Source: Verrucomicrobiota bacterium (lineage in GTDB: Bacteria > Verrucomicrobiota > Verrucomicrobiia > Opitutales > Opitutaceae). From it: 64,000 nt of DNA. Positions 31,390 through 39,743 of this stretch are shown here, piece after piece. The stretch lies in assembly GCA_016235555.1 (NCBI GenBank), contig JACRKC010000104.1, forward strand, positions 1-64,000, read 5' to 3'. Position numbers and translations under genes: made by a program. A model generated the notes under the pieces. The model ran no database searches and was not told where the DNA came from. It saw only the letters and a list, made by a program, of their open reading frames with translations. The stretch's first letter is position 1, and every line of letters begins with the position of its first letter.

Positions 31390-32177
31390 GTGCCGCCCTC
31401 TTCGACCTCACCGGCCGCATCGCCCTTGTCACCGGGGCGAGCCGCGGGCTCGGCAAGACCTTCGCCCTCGCGCTCGCCCGGGCCGGCGCCGATGTCGCGA
31501 TCACGAGCCGCACGCTCGCCTCGCTCGACGACACGAAGCAACAGATCGAGGCGCTCGGCCGGCGCTGCTTTCCCGTCGCGCTCGATGTGCGCGCCCACGA
31601 GAGCATCGCCGCGGCCGTCGCGGCGGCGCACGCGCACTTCGGCCGGATCGACATCCTGATCAACAACGCCGGCTGCAACATCCGCAAACCCGCGCTCGAC
31701 GTCACGTGGGACGACTGGAACACCATTCTCGACACGAATCTCCGCGGGCCGTTCTTCGTTGCGCAGGCGGTGGCCCGCCACATGGTCGCCGCGCGTTACG
31801 GGCGCATCGTCAACATCGGCTCGGTCACCAGCGTGGCCGGTTACGCGGGGCTCGGCCCGTATGGCGCGAGCCGCGGCGGCATCCGCCAGCTCACGATGAG
31901 CCTCGCCGACGACTGGGGACCGCACGGCGTCACGGTGAACTGCCTCGCGCCCGGCTGGTTCAAGACCGCGCAGAACGCCGTCATGTATGAAAACGCCGAG
32001 TGGGTCGCCTACCTCACCGACAAGATCCCGCTCCGCCGCCCCGGCCGCGCCGACGATCTCGAGGGCACCGTGATTTTTCTCTCGAGCGAGGCCAGCGCCT
32101 ACATCACGGGCCAGACGCTGCTCGTCGACGGCGGCATCTCGATCAACTCCACGCGCGCCTTGCCGGCGAAAAAATAA
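31386..32177 (+). CDS. Short-chain dehydrogenase/reductase with YxxxR active site
   Basis: A 263-aa SDR: cofactor loop VTGASRGLG (15-23), NNAG (93-96), catalytic S146 (NIGSVTS) and Y159. The usual catalytic lysine four residues on is arginine here (YGASRGG, R163). The rest, including the closing GQTLLVDGGI, is typical of gluconate 5-dehydrogenase/3-oxoacyl reductase-like proteins. The substitution may reduce or change activity. Translationally coupled to the zinc dehydrogenase. Confidence 0.9.
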   Translation: MSAALFDLTGRIALVTGASRGLGKTFALALARAGADVAITSRTLASLDDTKQQIEALGRRCFPVALDVRAHESIAAAVAAAHAHFGRIDILINNAGCNIRKPALDVTWDDWNTILDTNLRGPFFVAQAVARHMVAARYGRIVNIGSVTSVAGYAGLGPYGASRGGIRQLTMSLADDWGPHGVTVNCLAPGWFKTAQNAVMYENAEWVAYLTDKIPLRRPGRADDLEGTVIFLSSEASAYITGQTLLVDGGISINSTRALPAKK

Positions 32178-32207
32178 TCCGCTCCGCTCCCCGCCTTTCC
32201 TTCCATC

Positions 32208-32507
32208 ATGCTCGTCCACACCGTCTACTTCTGGTTGAAACCCGAACTCACCGCCGCGCAGCGCGCGGATTTTCGCTGCGGCGTCGAATCGCTCGCGACG
32301 ATCAAGGCTGTCTCGCAGTGCTTCGTCGGCACGCCGGCCCGGACCGAGAAGCGCCCGATCATCGACGACTCTTATTCCGTCGCGCTGACCGTGATCTGCC
32401 GGGACGTCGCGGCCCACGACGCCTACCAGGTGGATCCGATCCACCTGGCGTTCGTGAACTCGTTCAAGACGTTCTGGACGCGCGTCCAGATCTACGACGC
32501 GGAGTAA
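32208..32507 (+). CDS. Dabb-domain (stress-responsive A/B barrel) protein
   Basis: A 99-aa ferredoxin-like A/B barrel: begins MLVHTVYFWLKPELTAAQ, with VICRDVAAHDAYQVDPIH and a C-terminal VNSFKTFWTRVQIYD. Proteins of this type are small cytoplasmic dimers that often accompany sugar-catabolic genes; function is not established here. It is 30 bp after the SDR gene and converges with the DUF1080 gene. Confidence 0.88.
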   Translation: MLVHTVYFWLKPELTAAQRADFRCGVESLATIKAVSQCFVGTPARTEKRPIIDDSYSVALTVICRDVAAHDAYQVDPIHLAFVNSFKTFWTRVQIYDAE

Positions 32508-32516
32508 GCGGCGGAC

Positions 32517-33221
32517 TCAGTCGAGCTTCTGCACCCGGAGGTTGCGGAAGGCGACCTCCCGGTTGAACAGCTCGCTCTTGGTCGTCGCGTGCACCTGCAG
32601 GCCGAAGAAGCCACGCGGGATGCGCACCGCGTCGGTGTCCTCGAACTCGACCATGAGCCGGCCGTTCAGCCAGTGGCGGAGTTTGTGGCCGCGCGCCTCG
32701 ATGCGGAGTTTGTTCCACTCACCGGATCGGTAGATGCCGGCGTGGGCGGTGGCCCAGGTTTTCTGCGGCTCGCCGTTGTTCGCTTTCGGCGAGAACCAGC
32801 CGCGGCGGCCCTCCTCGTAGAGCCCGCCGGTGAGCCCGCGGGGCGTGGGATCGATTTCGCACTGGTAGCCGTGCACGCGCTTCACGGTGTCGCTGGGCGG
32901 CGCGCTGCGGTATTGCACGCCGGAGTTGATGCCGTCGGCGGCCTTGAACTCGCACTCGAAAACAAAATCGCCGAACAGCGCCTCGGTCGTGAGAAACGAG
33001 TTCTGCTTCACGCCCTCGGTGACGAGCCCGACGATGGCGCCGTCGCGGACCACGAAGCGGGCCTCGCCCCCGAGTTGCTTCCAACCGGCGAGCGATTTGC
33101 CGTCGAAGAGCGGGGTCCATTTCGGCTCGGCGGCGGCGAGCGGGCGGGCGGGGCCGGACGCGACTACGAGAGCGGCGATCGCGGCGAGACGGAGGAGGGG
33201 GGAAATGCGGGTGAAACTCAT
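32517..33221 (-). CDS. Secreted DUF1080 protein (3-keto-glycoside hydrolase-like)
   Basis: A 234-aa exported protein. Residues 1-31 are a signal peptide ending PLAAAE. The body matches DUF1080, a concanavalin-like fold: WTPLFDGKSLAGWKQLGG, FECEFKAADGINSGVQYR, YQCEIDPTPRGLTGGLYE, GEWNKLRIEARG and GFFGLQVH. Some members of this family hydrolyse 3-keto-disaccharides, so it may belong to an oxidative sugar route. The start at 33221 gives a clean signal peptide; the frame extends further without homology. Divergent from the receiver gene at 33335. Confidence 0.88.
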   Translation of the reverse strand: MSFTRISPLLRLAAIAALVVASGPARPLAAAEPKWTPLFDGKSLAGWKQLGGEARFVVRDGAIVGLVTEGVKQNSFLTTEALFGDFVFECEFKAADGINSGVQYRSAPPSDTVKRVHGYQCEIDPTPRGLTGGLYEEGRRGWFSPKANNGEPQKTWATAHAGIYRSGEWNKLRIEARGHKLRHWLNGRLMVEFEDTDAVRIPRGFFGLQVHATTKSELFNREVAFRNLRVQKLD

Positions 33222-33298
33222 GGCGTGAAGCTGGGGCCGCCGCCCGGTTGCGGCAACATTACTTAGCGGGGCCGGCCCTCCGTGGCCGGAATTACCCA

Positions 33299-33327
33299 TT
33301 AACTTTCGCCCGGAAGTTTCGTATAAT
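33299..33327 (+). promoter_or_regulatory. Sigma-70-like promoter, apparently for a leaderless mRNA
   Basis: A consensus -10 box TATAAT (33322-33327) is preceded, after exactly 17 bp, by TTAACT (33299-33304), a fair -35. Transcription would start near 33334, at or next to the ATG at 33335, so the message would have almost no leader. Confidence 0.65.
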
Positions 33328-33334
33328 GGTGGAT

Positions 33335-33916
33335 ATGCAGGAGAACATCGCCAATCCCGCCGGGTCGCGCCGGCATCGAGTGCTGCTGGTGGAGGACCAG
33401 ACCGCAATCCGCCAGATGCTGGCGGCCGCGCTGGAGTGCACGGAAGACTTTGAGGTCATCGGCGAAGCGGAGGATGTCGAGCAGGCATTGAAACTTGCCC
33501 GCCAGCTTGAGCCGAACGTCGTCGTGCTCGACTGGCTCTTTCCGGGCGGTGGCGGCGCCACGTTCCTGCGGGCCATCCAGGCGGAACGGCTCCACTGCAA
33601 CGTGCTGGTGATGTCGGCCAGCACGGAGGAGGAAGCGGTGCGGGAAGCGCTCATGAGCGGTGCCAAGGGCTACGTCGAGAAAACCGCAAATTTGGAGGAA
33701 CTGATGGCGGCGCTCCGGGCCGTCGCCGTGGGCGGCGCTTTCTTCGGCCCGCTGGTGGCTGGCGTGGTCGAAAATCTGGTCAAGAAGGCGGCACGCCCGC
33801 GCACCCGGTCGGCGCCGGCGCGCGTCGCGGCCGAGACTCCGGGCTCGCCGGCTGAAGTCGATCCAGCCGCCGCCACGCTGGCGGCTCCGCCGGTGGTTCC
33901 AGCGACCGTGAATTGA
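33335..33916 (+). CDS. NarL-type receiver protein without DNA-binding domain
   Basis: About 193 aa. The receiver (residues about 10-130) has LLVEDQ, acceptor aspartate in VVVLDWLFPGG (D66) and the lysine in GYVEK. It resembles NarL/LuxR-type receivers, but where the helix-turn-helix should follow there is only VENLVKKAARPRTR and an Ala/Pro-rich tail. It probably acts through protein contacts, or is a truncated regulator. ATG 33335 is chosen because the -10 box ends at 33327; the alternative ATG at 33326 lies inside that box. Upstream, 33260-33292 contains a short hairpin GGCCGGCCCTCCGTGGCCGG. Confidence 0.8.
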   Translation: MQENIANPAGSRRHRVLLVEDQTAIRQMLAAALECTEDFEVIGEAEDVEQALKLARQLEPNVVVLDWLFPGGGGATFLRAIQAERLHCNVLVMSASTEEEAVREALMSGAKGYVEKTANLEELMAALRAVAVGGAFFGPLVAGVVENLVKKAARPRTRSAPARVAAETPGSPAEVDPAAATLAAPPVVPATVN

Positions 33917-33934
33917 ATCTGTGCCGGGCGGAAG

Positions 33935-34138
33935 TCAGCGGCGAGCCGCGTCGGCGCTTGGTCCGCGGAGGGTGCGCAGGCGGCGCTCGAGTTCCTTGGC
34001 GCGGATGCGTTCCTCGACGGGCACGGCGAAGACCGCCTCCCGCCCGATCACACAGCCGGGCCGACCGGGCACGCAATCGATCTTCAGCCGCAGGCACCAG
34101 TCCTCGCGGGGCTCGAAATGCGGGCACGAAAAGCTCAT
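33935..34138 (-). CDS. Small cysteine-containing hypothetical protein
   Basis: A 67-aa protein: MSFSCPHFEPREDWCLRLKI, then DCVPGRPGCVIG and a charged helix EERIRAKELERRLRTL. The four cysteines and one histidine in the first 30 residues suggest a metal-binding or disulfide motif. I recall similar short proteins in related genomes but cannot name a family. Converges with the receiver gene at 33916. Confidence 0.6.
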   Translation of the reverse strand: MSFSCPHFEPREDWCLRLKIDCVPGRPGCVIGREAVFAVPVEERIRAKELERRLRTLRGPSADAARR

Positions 34139-34190
34139 CTTTCGGTTTGAGACGATGGCATGGCCGCGCGGTTTCGGAAGTCCAGCGGAC

Positions 34191-34436
34191 GTGCGGGGCG
34201 CATCTCACTTTCGTGGATGACGGCGAACGGAGCGGCGCCTGGTAATACCAACGTCACCTTGCTTTTGGACTGTAGGCCAGGCCGGTGGCGGCCCGGCCGG
34301 TGGCCGGGCTGCCCGCCCAGCGGTCGGGCCCTGCCTTTTTTCGACGCCCTCTGATCGCCGAGGTTGCGGGTTCGGCGGTTGGAATCTGCCGCTCCGTTCG
34401 CTGCGGACCAGCTGTGCGAAAGTGAGATTCACCCGG
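34191..34436. repeat. Family K palindrome, copy 3, split by a family J insertion
   Basis: Left arm GGGGCGCATCTCACTTTCGT and right arm GCGAAAGTGAGATTCACCC, with inner CGGAGCGG / CCGCTCCG parts, enclose a family J element that starts at 34243. Compared with the uninterrupted K copy at 9858, the extra DNA is explained by that insertion. Confidence 0.7.
34243..34335. repeat. Family J repeat, copy 2, right end missing
   Basis: TAATACCAACGTCACCTTGC and the following TTTTGGACTGTAGG match 5301-5334. The inner GC-rich hairpin has an extra GGCCGGTGGC unit, and the right outer arm (ACGTTGGTATTA) is absent. Confidence 0.75.
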
Positions 34437-34501
34437 GCGGGCCGGCGTGGCGGCATTTGACTTGAGCGATGCGGCCGACCCTGCCGCACTGGCGCGCCCC
34501 C

Positions 34502-35791
34502 ATGACCTCCCCCGCTCCGCGCGAGGCCACGAGCCTGCGAGAAATCTCCACCCAGCAATGGAAGTCCGGCATCGCTGCGTGGCTCGGCTGGCTGTTCGAC
34601 GGTCTCGAACTGCATCTCTACACGCTCGTCGCGACGCCGTTTGTGATGCAGTTGCTGCACACGACCGACGTCGCCAATCCGGCCATCAAGGAGAAGAGCG
34701 CCTATATTCAGGCCGCGTTTTTGATCGGGTGGGCGCTGGGCGGCGCGTTCTTCGGCCGGCTGGGCGATTTGCTCGGACGCAGCCGCGCACTCGCGCTCAC
34801 GGTGTTGACGTATGCGCTGTGCACGGGCCTGTGCGCATTGTCGCAGACCTGGTGGCAATTGATGCTCTTCCGCTTCGTCGCCGCGCTTGGCATCGGCGGC
34901 GAGTGGGCCGTGGGCGCCTCGTTGCTGTCGGAGACCTGGCCGCGGGCGTGGCGCCCGTGGCTGGCGGCGATTCTCCAGACCGGGGTGAACATCGGCGTGC
35001 TGAGCGGCGCGGTGTTCGTGGGGCTGCTCGTGACCTATATGCCGGCGGGCTCGGAGCGGTGGGTGTTTCTGGTCGGCGTGCTGCCGGCGCTGCTGGTGTT
35101 CTGGATCCGCCGGCATGTGCCGGAACCCGACACGTGGCGGCAGGCCGAGGAATCCGTCGGCCACAAGAATCCTGGCGCGCGCGAACTGTTCCGCGGTCAC
35201 GTGCGATCGACGACGCTGCGGACGACGCTGGTGTGCGCTCTCGGGCTGTCCGCGTGGTGGCTCTTTCTGTTCTGGCAGACGCAGCACCTGCGCAAGGTGC
35301 TGGCCGATGCGCATACGCCGGCGGCCGAGGTCACGGGGCTGGTTTCGGCGGCGTTCTTCGCGTTCAACTTCGCCTCGGTGATCGGCAATTTCGGCGCCGG
35401 CTGGCTCGCGCAGCGCCTCGGCAACCGCCGCGCGATCGTGCTCATGTTCGTCGGGCTCGGCGCGAGCATCTTCGGGGCGTTCGTGGTGCCGCGAAGTTTC
35501 GGGGCGCTGGCCTGGGCCTGGCTCCCGGTCGGCGGATTTTTCGGCGGGGTGTTCGGGCTGTTCACGATGTATCTGCCGCCGCTGTTCCCCACGTTGCTGC
35601 GCACGACGGGCGCCGGGTTTTGCTACAACATCGGGCGCATCGCCGCGGCCATCGCTTCGATCGTGTTCGGGCTTTACGCGCCGGTGGGCGACTTCCGCGG
35701 CGCGCTGGTGTGGGTGAGCGCGATCGCGGGCGCCGCGGCGTTGTGCTCGTGGTGGCTGCCCGAGCGCACGCACGAAAACGAGGCGACGTGA
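34502..35791 (+). CDS. MFS transporter, sugar/metabolite:H+ symporter type
   Basis: A 429-aa major facilitator with about 12 hydrophobic helices. Family motifs: GWLFDGLELHLYTLVATPF in helix 1, GALGG-like GRLGDLLGRSRALALTV loop 2-3, FRFVAALGIGGEWAVGASLL in helix 4, and LPPLFPTLLRTTGAGFCYNI late. This resembles the SHS/YhjX-like and sialic or aromatic acid transporters; the substrate is not readable. The start at 34502 (MTSPAPREATS) is preferred over 34469. Thymidine kinase follows 42 bp later. Confidence 0.9.
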   Translation: MTSPAPREATSLREISTQQWKSGIAAWLGWLFDGLELHLYTLVATPFVMQLLHTTDVANPAIKEKSAYIQAAFLIGWALGGAFFGRLGDLLGRSRALALTVLTYALCTGLCALSQTWWQLMLFRFVAALGIGGEWAVGASLLSETWPRAWRPWLAAILQTGVNIGVLSGAVFVGLLVTYMPAGSERWVFLVGVLPALLVFWIRRHVPEPDTWRQAEESVGHKNPGARELFRGHVRSTTLRTTLVCALGLSAWWLFLFWQTQHLRKVLADAHTPAAEVTGLVSAAFFAFNFASVIGNFGAGWLAQRLGNRRAIVLMFVGLGASIFGAFVVPRSFGALAWAWLPVGGFFGGVFGLFTMYLPPLFPTLLRTTGAGFCYNIGRIAAAIASIVFGLYAPVGDFRGALVWVSAIAGAAALCSWWLPERTHENEAT

Positions 35792-35833
35792 GCGCTGGAT
35801 TTTTCGCGGGCGCCTCGTAAACCAGAGAGGCGC

Positions 35834-36442
35834 ATGGCCAAGCTCTACTTCTACTATTCGGCGATGAACGCCGGCAAAAGCACGGTGTTGCTCCAGTCGA
35901 GCTACAACTACCGCGAGCGCGGCATGCGCACGCTGCTGTTCACACCGGCGATCGACACGCGCTACGGCGGCGCACGCATCGAGTCGCGCATCGGTCTGCG
36001 CTCCGGTGCGACTTCGCTCAGCGCCGGCGACAACCTCCTCGCCCGCGTCCGCACCGAGCACGCCGCCGACCCGGTCGCGTGCGTGCTGATCGACGAGGCG
36101 CAGTTTCTCACGCCGGAGCAGGTCTGGCAGGCCAGCGAGATCACCGACGCGCTCGACATCCCGGTGTTGTGCTACGGCCTGCGGACGGATTTTCAGGCGA
36201 AACTGTTCCCCGGCAGCGGCGCGCTGCTCGGGCTCGCCGACACCCTGGTCGAACTCAAAACCATCTGCCACTGCGGCCGCAAAGCCACGATGAACCTCCG
36301 CGTCGACGCCGCGGGTCACGCCGTGCGCGAGGGCGCCCAGGTCGAGATCGGCGGCAACGACCGCTACGTCGCGATGTGCCGCAAGCACTTCAAGGAGGCG
36401 CATCACCTCTCGATCCAATCGCGCGCGCCGTTTTCACCATGA
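35834..36442 (+). CDS. tdk: Thymidine kinase
   Basis: A 202-aa type II thymidine kinase that phosphorylates thymidine and deoxyuridine. P-loop SAMNAGKST (9-17), the catalytic glutamate in [27 protein letters not shown] lasso, and zinc ligands in CHCGRKA plus a later CRKHF. A good Shine-Dalgarno-like AGAGAGG precedes the ATG. It overlaps the lactonase gene by 4 bp. Confidence 0.95.
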   Translation: MAKLYFYYSAMNAGKSTVLLQSSYNYRERGMRTLLFTPAIDTRYGGARIESRIGLRSGATSLSAGDNLLARVRTEHAADPVACVLIDEAQFLTPEQVWQASEITDALDIPVLCYGLRTDFQAKLFPGSGALLGLADTLVELKTICHCGRKATMNLRVDAAGHAVREGAQVEIGGNDRYVAMCRKHFKEAHHLSIQSRAPFSP

Positions 36443-37581
36443 ACACCGTGCCTGATCTGGTCCGCCGCCGTCGCGGCCTCGCGGCGATAGTCGCGTTCGG
36501 TTTCCTCCTCGTCCCCCTCTCTCTCATGGCCAAGTCCCACCTCATTTTCCTCGGCACCTACACGCGCACCACGAGCCGCGGTATTTACGCGGTTCGCTTC
36601 GACAGCGACACGGGCAAGCTCGGCGAGCCCTTCCTCGTGGCCGAGTCGCCCAACCCCGGCTGGCTCGCGCTCTCGCCCGACAAGAAATTTCTCTACGCGA
36701 TCCACGAGTCGCCGGCGCAAGCCGTCGGTTTTGCCGTCGACGCCGCCAGCGGCAAGCTCACGCCGCTGCCCGCGGAAAAATCTCCGACCGCCAACGCCCC
36801 GAGCCACCTCGCCGTCGACGCCACGGGCCGCGTGTTGCTGGCGGCAAACTATCGCGAGGGCCGCGCCGAGGCGGTCCCGCTCCGCGCCGACGGCACGCTG
36901 GGCCAGCCGGTCCTCGTCCAGCACTCCGGCACCGGTCCGAACAAAGCCCGGCAGGAAAAGTCCCACGTGCACTCGGCCACGCCTTCGCCGGACAACCGCT
37001 TCGTCATCTTCTGCGATCTCGGCGTCGACAAGATCTTCACCTACGCGCTCGACTCCGGCGCCGGCCGCCTCGCACCGGCCACCCCGCCGTTTGTCGCGAC
37101 GGCGCCCGGGGCCGGCCCGCGCCATTTCAAGTTCAGCCTCGACGGCCGCCACGCCTACGCGATCAACGAACTCGACAACACCATCGCCCTCTACGACTAC
37201 GCCGCCGCGACCGGCTCGCTGACGCCGCGGCAGGTCGTGCCCACGCTCCCTGCCGACTTCAAAGGCGAAAACACCACCGCCGAGGTCCGCGTGCACCCCA
37301 ACGGTCGCTTCGTCTACGGCTCCAACCGTGGCCACGACAGCCTGGCCGTTTTCTCCGTGGCGCCCGACTCCGGCCAGCTCACTCGCGTCGAGATCGTCCC
37401 CAGCGGCGGCAAGATTCCGCGCAACTTCGCCCTCTCGCCCGACGGCCGGTGGCTGATCTGCGCCCACCAGGATTCCAACAACCTCACCGTCTTCCGGGTC
37501 GATACCTCCACCGGCCGGCTCACGCGCCAGCCGGGTGAAGCCGCCGTGCCGATGTGCGTTTGCGTGCTGTTTTACGACTGA
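36439..37581 (+). CDS. Exported lactonase, 7-bladed beta-propeller (6-phosphogluconolactonase-like)
   Basis: A 380-aa protein of the lactonase/YbhE family. Residues 1-31 form a signal peptide (hydrophobic [17 protein letters not shown]), unlike cytoplasmic Pgl, so it probably acts on lactones in the periplasm. Repeated blade motifs are visible: [57 protein letters not shown] and a late [20 protein letters not shown]. It is translationally coupled to tdk. Confidence 0.9.
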   Translation: MNTVPDLVRRRRGLAAIVAFGFLLVPLSLMAKSHLIFLGTYTRTTSRGIYAVRFDSDTGKLGEPFLVAESPNPGWLALSPDKKFLYAIHESPAQAVGFAVDAASGKLTPLPAEKSPTANAPSHLAVDATGRVLLAANYREGRAEAVPLRADGTLGQPVLVQHSGTGPNKARQEKSHVHSATPSPDNRFVIFCDLGVDKIFTYALDSGAGRLAPATPPFVATAPGAGPRHFKFSLDGRHAYAINELDNTIALYDYAAATGSLTPRQVVPTLPADFKGENTTAEVRVHPNGRFVYGSNRGHDSLAVFSVAPDSGQLTRVEIVPSGGKIPRNFALSPDGRWLICAHQDSNNLTVFRVDTSTGRLTRQPGEAAVPMCVCVLFYD

Positions 37582-37601
37582 GCGGAACGATGCCGGCCGT
37601 C

Positions 37602-37672
37602 GTAGCAGCCGACGTAAGGAGGCTGGAGCAAGGCGAATCACGTCCGCCAGCCTCGTTACCTCGGCTGCTACT
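37602..37672. repeat. Family F REPIN-like palindrome, copy 1
   Basis: GTAGCAGCCGACGTAAGGAG at the left and CTCGTTACCTCGGCTGCTAC at the right. Copies at 43384 and 44468, and a decayed one near 61050. Positions 37673-37835 hold no other feature I can identify. Confidence 0.85.
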
Positions 37673-37835
37673 TTGTTTCGCGGATTCCGAGTGTGTCGGG
37701 TGATGCCGGGCATAAAGGCCGCTTCTGCGGTGCTGCCCGGGCGCGCAATGCTCCTTATCACGCGTCGGGCAGGGGAGCGCGCCCGTTGACTCGCCCCGGT
37801 CCGTGACGCACCTTGTCCGACTCACACCCTCTCTC

Positions 37836-39713
37836 ATGGTCAGCCCAAACACTCCCGAAACCCCGGGCTCCGCCTCCCCCTCCACCGGCGGCCCTCGCTC
37901 CATTCAAGACGTCGTCATCCGACTCGCCGGCAACTCGCAGGACGGCATCCAGTCCGTCGGCGGTTTCCTCGCCCGCCTCGCGGGCCGCAGCGATCAGGAT
38001 GTCATGACCTACATGACGATTCCGTCCACGATCTCGGGCGGGCCGTCGATTTTCCAAGTGCGCATGGGCACGGGCGACATCCTGTCCGCCGGCGACCGTG
38101 CCGACATGCTCGTGGCGTTCTACCAGCACAGCTACGATGCGCACATCGGCTCCCTGCGACCCGGTGGCGTGCTCGTCTACGACAGCGACCACGTCAAGCC
38201 AGCCGCGGAGGATCATCGCTTCACCAACGTCGCGGTGCCGATCACCTCCGCCACCGTCGAGGCGGTCGGTGGCACGTCGAAGGACAAGGGCAAAAACATC
38301 TTTGTCCTCGGCCTGATCGCGCGCATCTTCGATCTCGACGTCGCCAAACTCTCCGCGCTCATCAAGGAACGCTTCGGGGGCAAGAACGAGGACATCGTGC
38401 GCAACGCGATGCTCGCGTTTGATGCCGGCTATGCCTGGCCGCAGAACAACCTGCGCGATCTCTTTTATCGCTTCGAGGCCATCGACCAGGCCACCAGCGC
38501 CCACGGCCGTCCGCAGATCACGCTCGATGGCAACAGTGCCATCGCCTACGGCCTGATCGCCGCGGGCGTGCGCTACGGCGCGGGTTACCCGATCACGCCG
38601 TGGTCCTCGATCATGGAAATCCTGCGCACCGAGCTTCCGAAATACGGCGGCATCTTCGTGCAGTGCGAGGACGAGATCGCGTCGGTCTCCACCGCGCTCG
38701 GCTTCTCCTATACCGGGCAGCTCGCCATCACCGGCAGTTCCGGTCCCGGCCTCTCGCTCAAGATGGAAGCGCTCGGCTGGGCGACGATGGCCGAGATGCC
38801 GCTGATCGTCGTCAACGTCCAGCGCGGCGGCCCGTCGACCGGCATGCCGACCAACGTCGAGCAGTCCGACTTGATGCAGGCGATCTACGGCTCGCACGGC
38901 GACACGCCCCGCGTGGTCCTCGCGCCGAAGAACGTCGAGGATTGCTTCTACATCTCGATCGAGGCGGCGCGCATCGCCCGCGAATATTCGACGCCCGTCA
39001 TCATCCTGACCGACCAGGGGCTCTCGTCCCGCATCGAGGCGTTCGATGAGCCCGATCTGGCCAGGCTGCTGGTCGATCCCAAGGCCGACCTCTCGGAGCG
39101 GCCGGTCGATTTCAAACCGTATCCGCTCGATCGGCCCACGCGCCACGCACCCGCGGGCTCGAAAATCGCGTCGGGCAAATACCCGACGGTCACCGGCCTT
39201 GAGCACGACGAATTGGGGCACCCCACCGGCAGTCCCAAGCTGCACCAGCAGATGACCATCAAGCGTCGCGAGAAGCTCAAGCAGCTCGCCGCCACGCTTC
39301 CGGCGCCCGAACTCACCGGCGACAGCGCCGGCGAGGTGTTGCTCGTCACCTGGGGCTCCAGTTGGGGACCCGGACGTGAAGCGCTGACCCGGGTGCGCAA
39401 AGTCGGCGTCAAGGCCGGGCACATGCACCTGCGCCATCTCCACCCGCTGCCCAACGGGCTCGAGCAGACCTTTGCCCGCTACCACAAGGTGATCGTGGCC
39501 GAACTCAACGACGAGGGTCCCTACGGTTACGGCCAGCTCGCCACGATGCTCCGTGCGCGTCACGCGATGCCCAACATCCTGAGCGTGTGCAAGACCGACG
39601 GCCTGACCTTCAAGGTCAGCGAACTGGTCGCCGGCATCGCGAAGCACATCGAGAGCACCGAACTCGACGCCACGGTCGGCGTCGCCCGCCACAGCGCCCT
39701 CGCGAAATCGTAA
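37836..39713 (+). CDS. korA: 2-oxoacid:ferredoxin oxidoreductase, fused gamma-alpha subunit
   Basis: A 625-aa subunit of 2-oxoglutarate (or related) ferredoxin oxidoreductase. Residues about 22-195 are the gamma domain (VVIRLAGNSQDGIQSVGGF), and residues about 215-610 are the alpha/pyrimidine domain (AYGLIAAGVRYGAGYPITPW, QCEDEIASVSTALGFSYTG, NVQRGGPSTGMPT). Together with the beta subunit downstream (30 bp) it oxidises 2-oxoacids to acyl-CoA with reduced ferredoxin. The start ATG 37836 is followed by a 20-residue low-complexity leader. The two-subunit form fits aerobic or microaerobic bacteria. Confidence 0.93.
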   Translation: MVSPNTPETPGSASPSTGGPRSIQDVVIRLAGNSQDGIQSVGGFLARLAGRSDQDVMTYMTIPSTISGGPSIFQVRMGTGDILSAGDRADMLVAFYQHSYDAHIGSLRPGGVLVYDSDHVKPAAEDHRFTNVAVPITSATVEAVGGTSKDKGKNIFVLGLIARIFDLDVAKLSALIKERFGGKNEDIVRNAMLAFDAGYAWPQNNLRDLFYRFEAIDQATSAHGRPQITLDGNSAIAYGLIAAGVRYGAGYPITPWSSIMEILRTELPKYGGIFVQCEDEIASVSTALGFSYTGQLAITGSSGPGLSLKMEALGWATMAEMPLIVVNVQRGGPSTGMPTNVEQSDLMQAIYGSHGDTPRVVLAPKNVEDCFYISIEAARIAREYSTPVIILTDQGLSSRIEAFDEPDLARLLVDPKADLSERPVDFKPYPLDRPTRHAPAGSKIASGKYPTVTGLEHDELGHPTGSPKLHQQMTIKRREKLKQLAATLPAPELTGDSAGEVLLVTWGSSWGPGREALTRVRKVGVKAGHMHLRHLHPLPNGLEQTFARYHKVIVAELNDEGPYGYGQLATMLRARHAMPNILSVCKTDGLTFKVSELVAGIAKHIESTELDATVGVARHSALAKS

Positions 39714-39743
39714 ATCATCAACCGTAAATCATAAATTTCTCCG

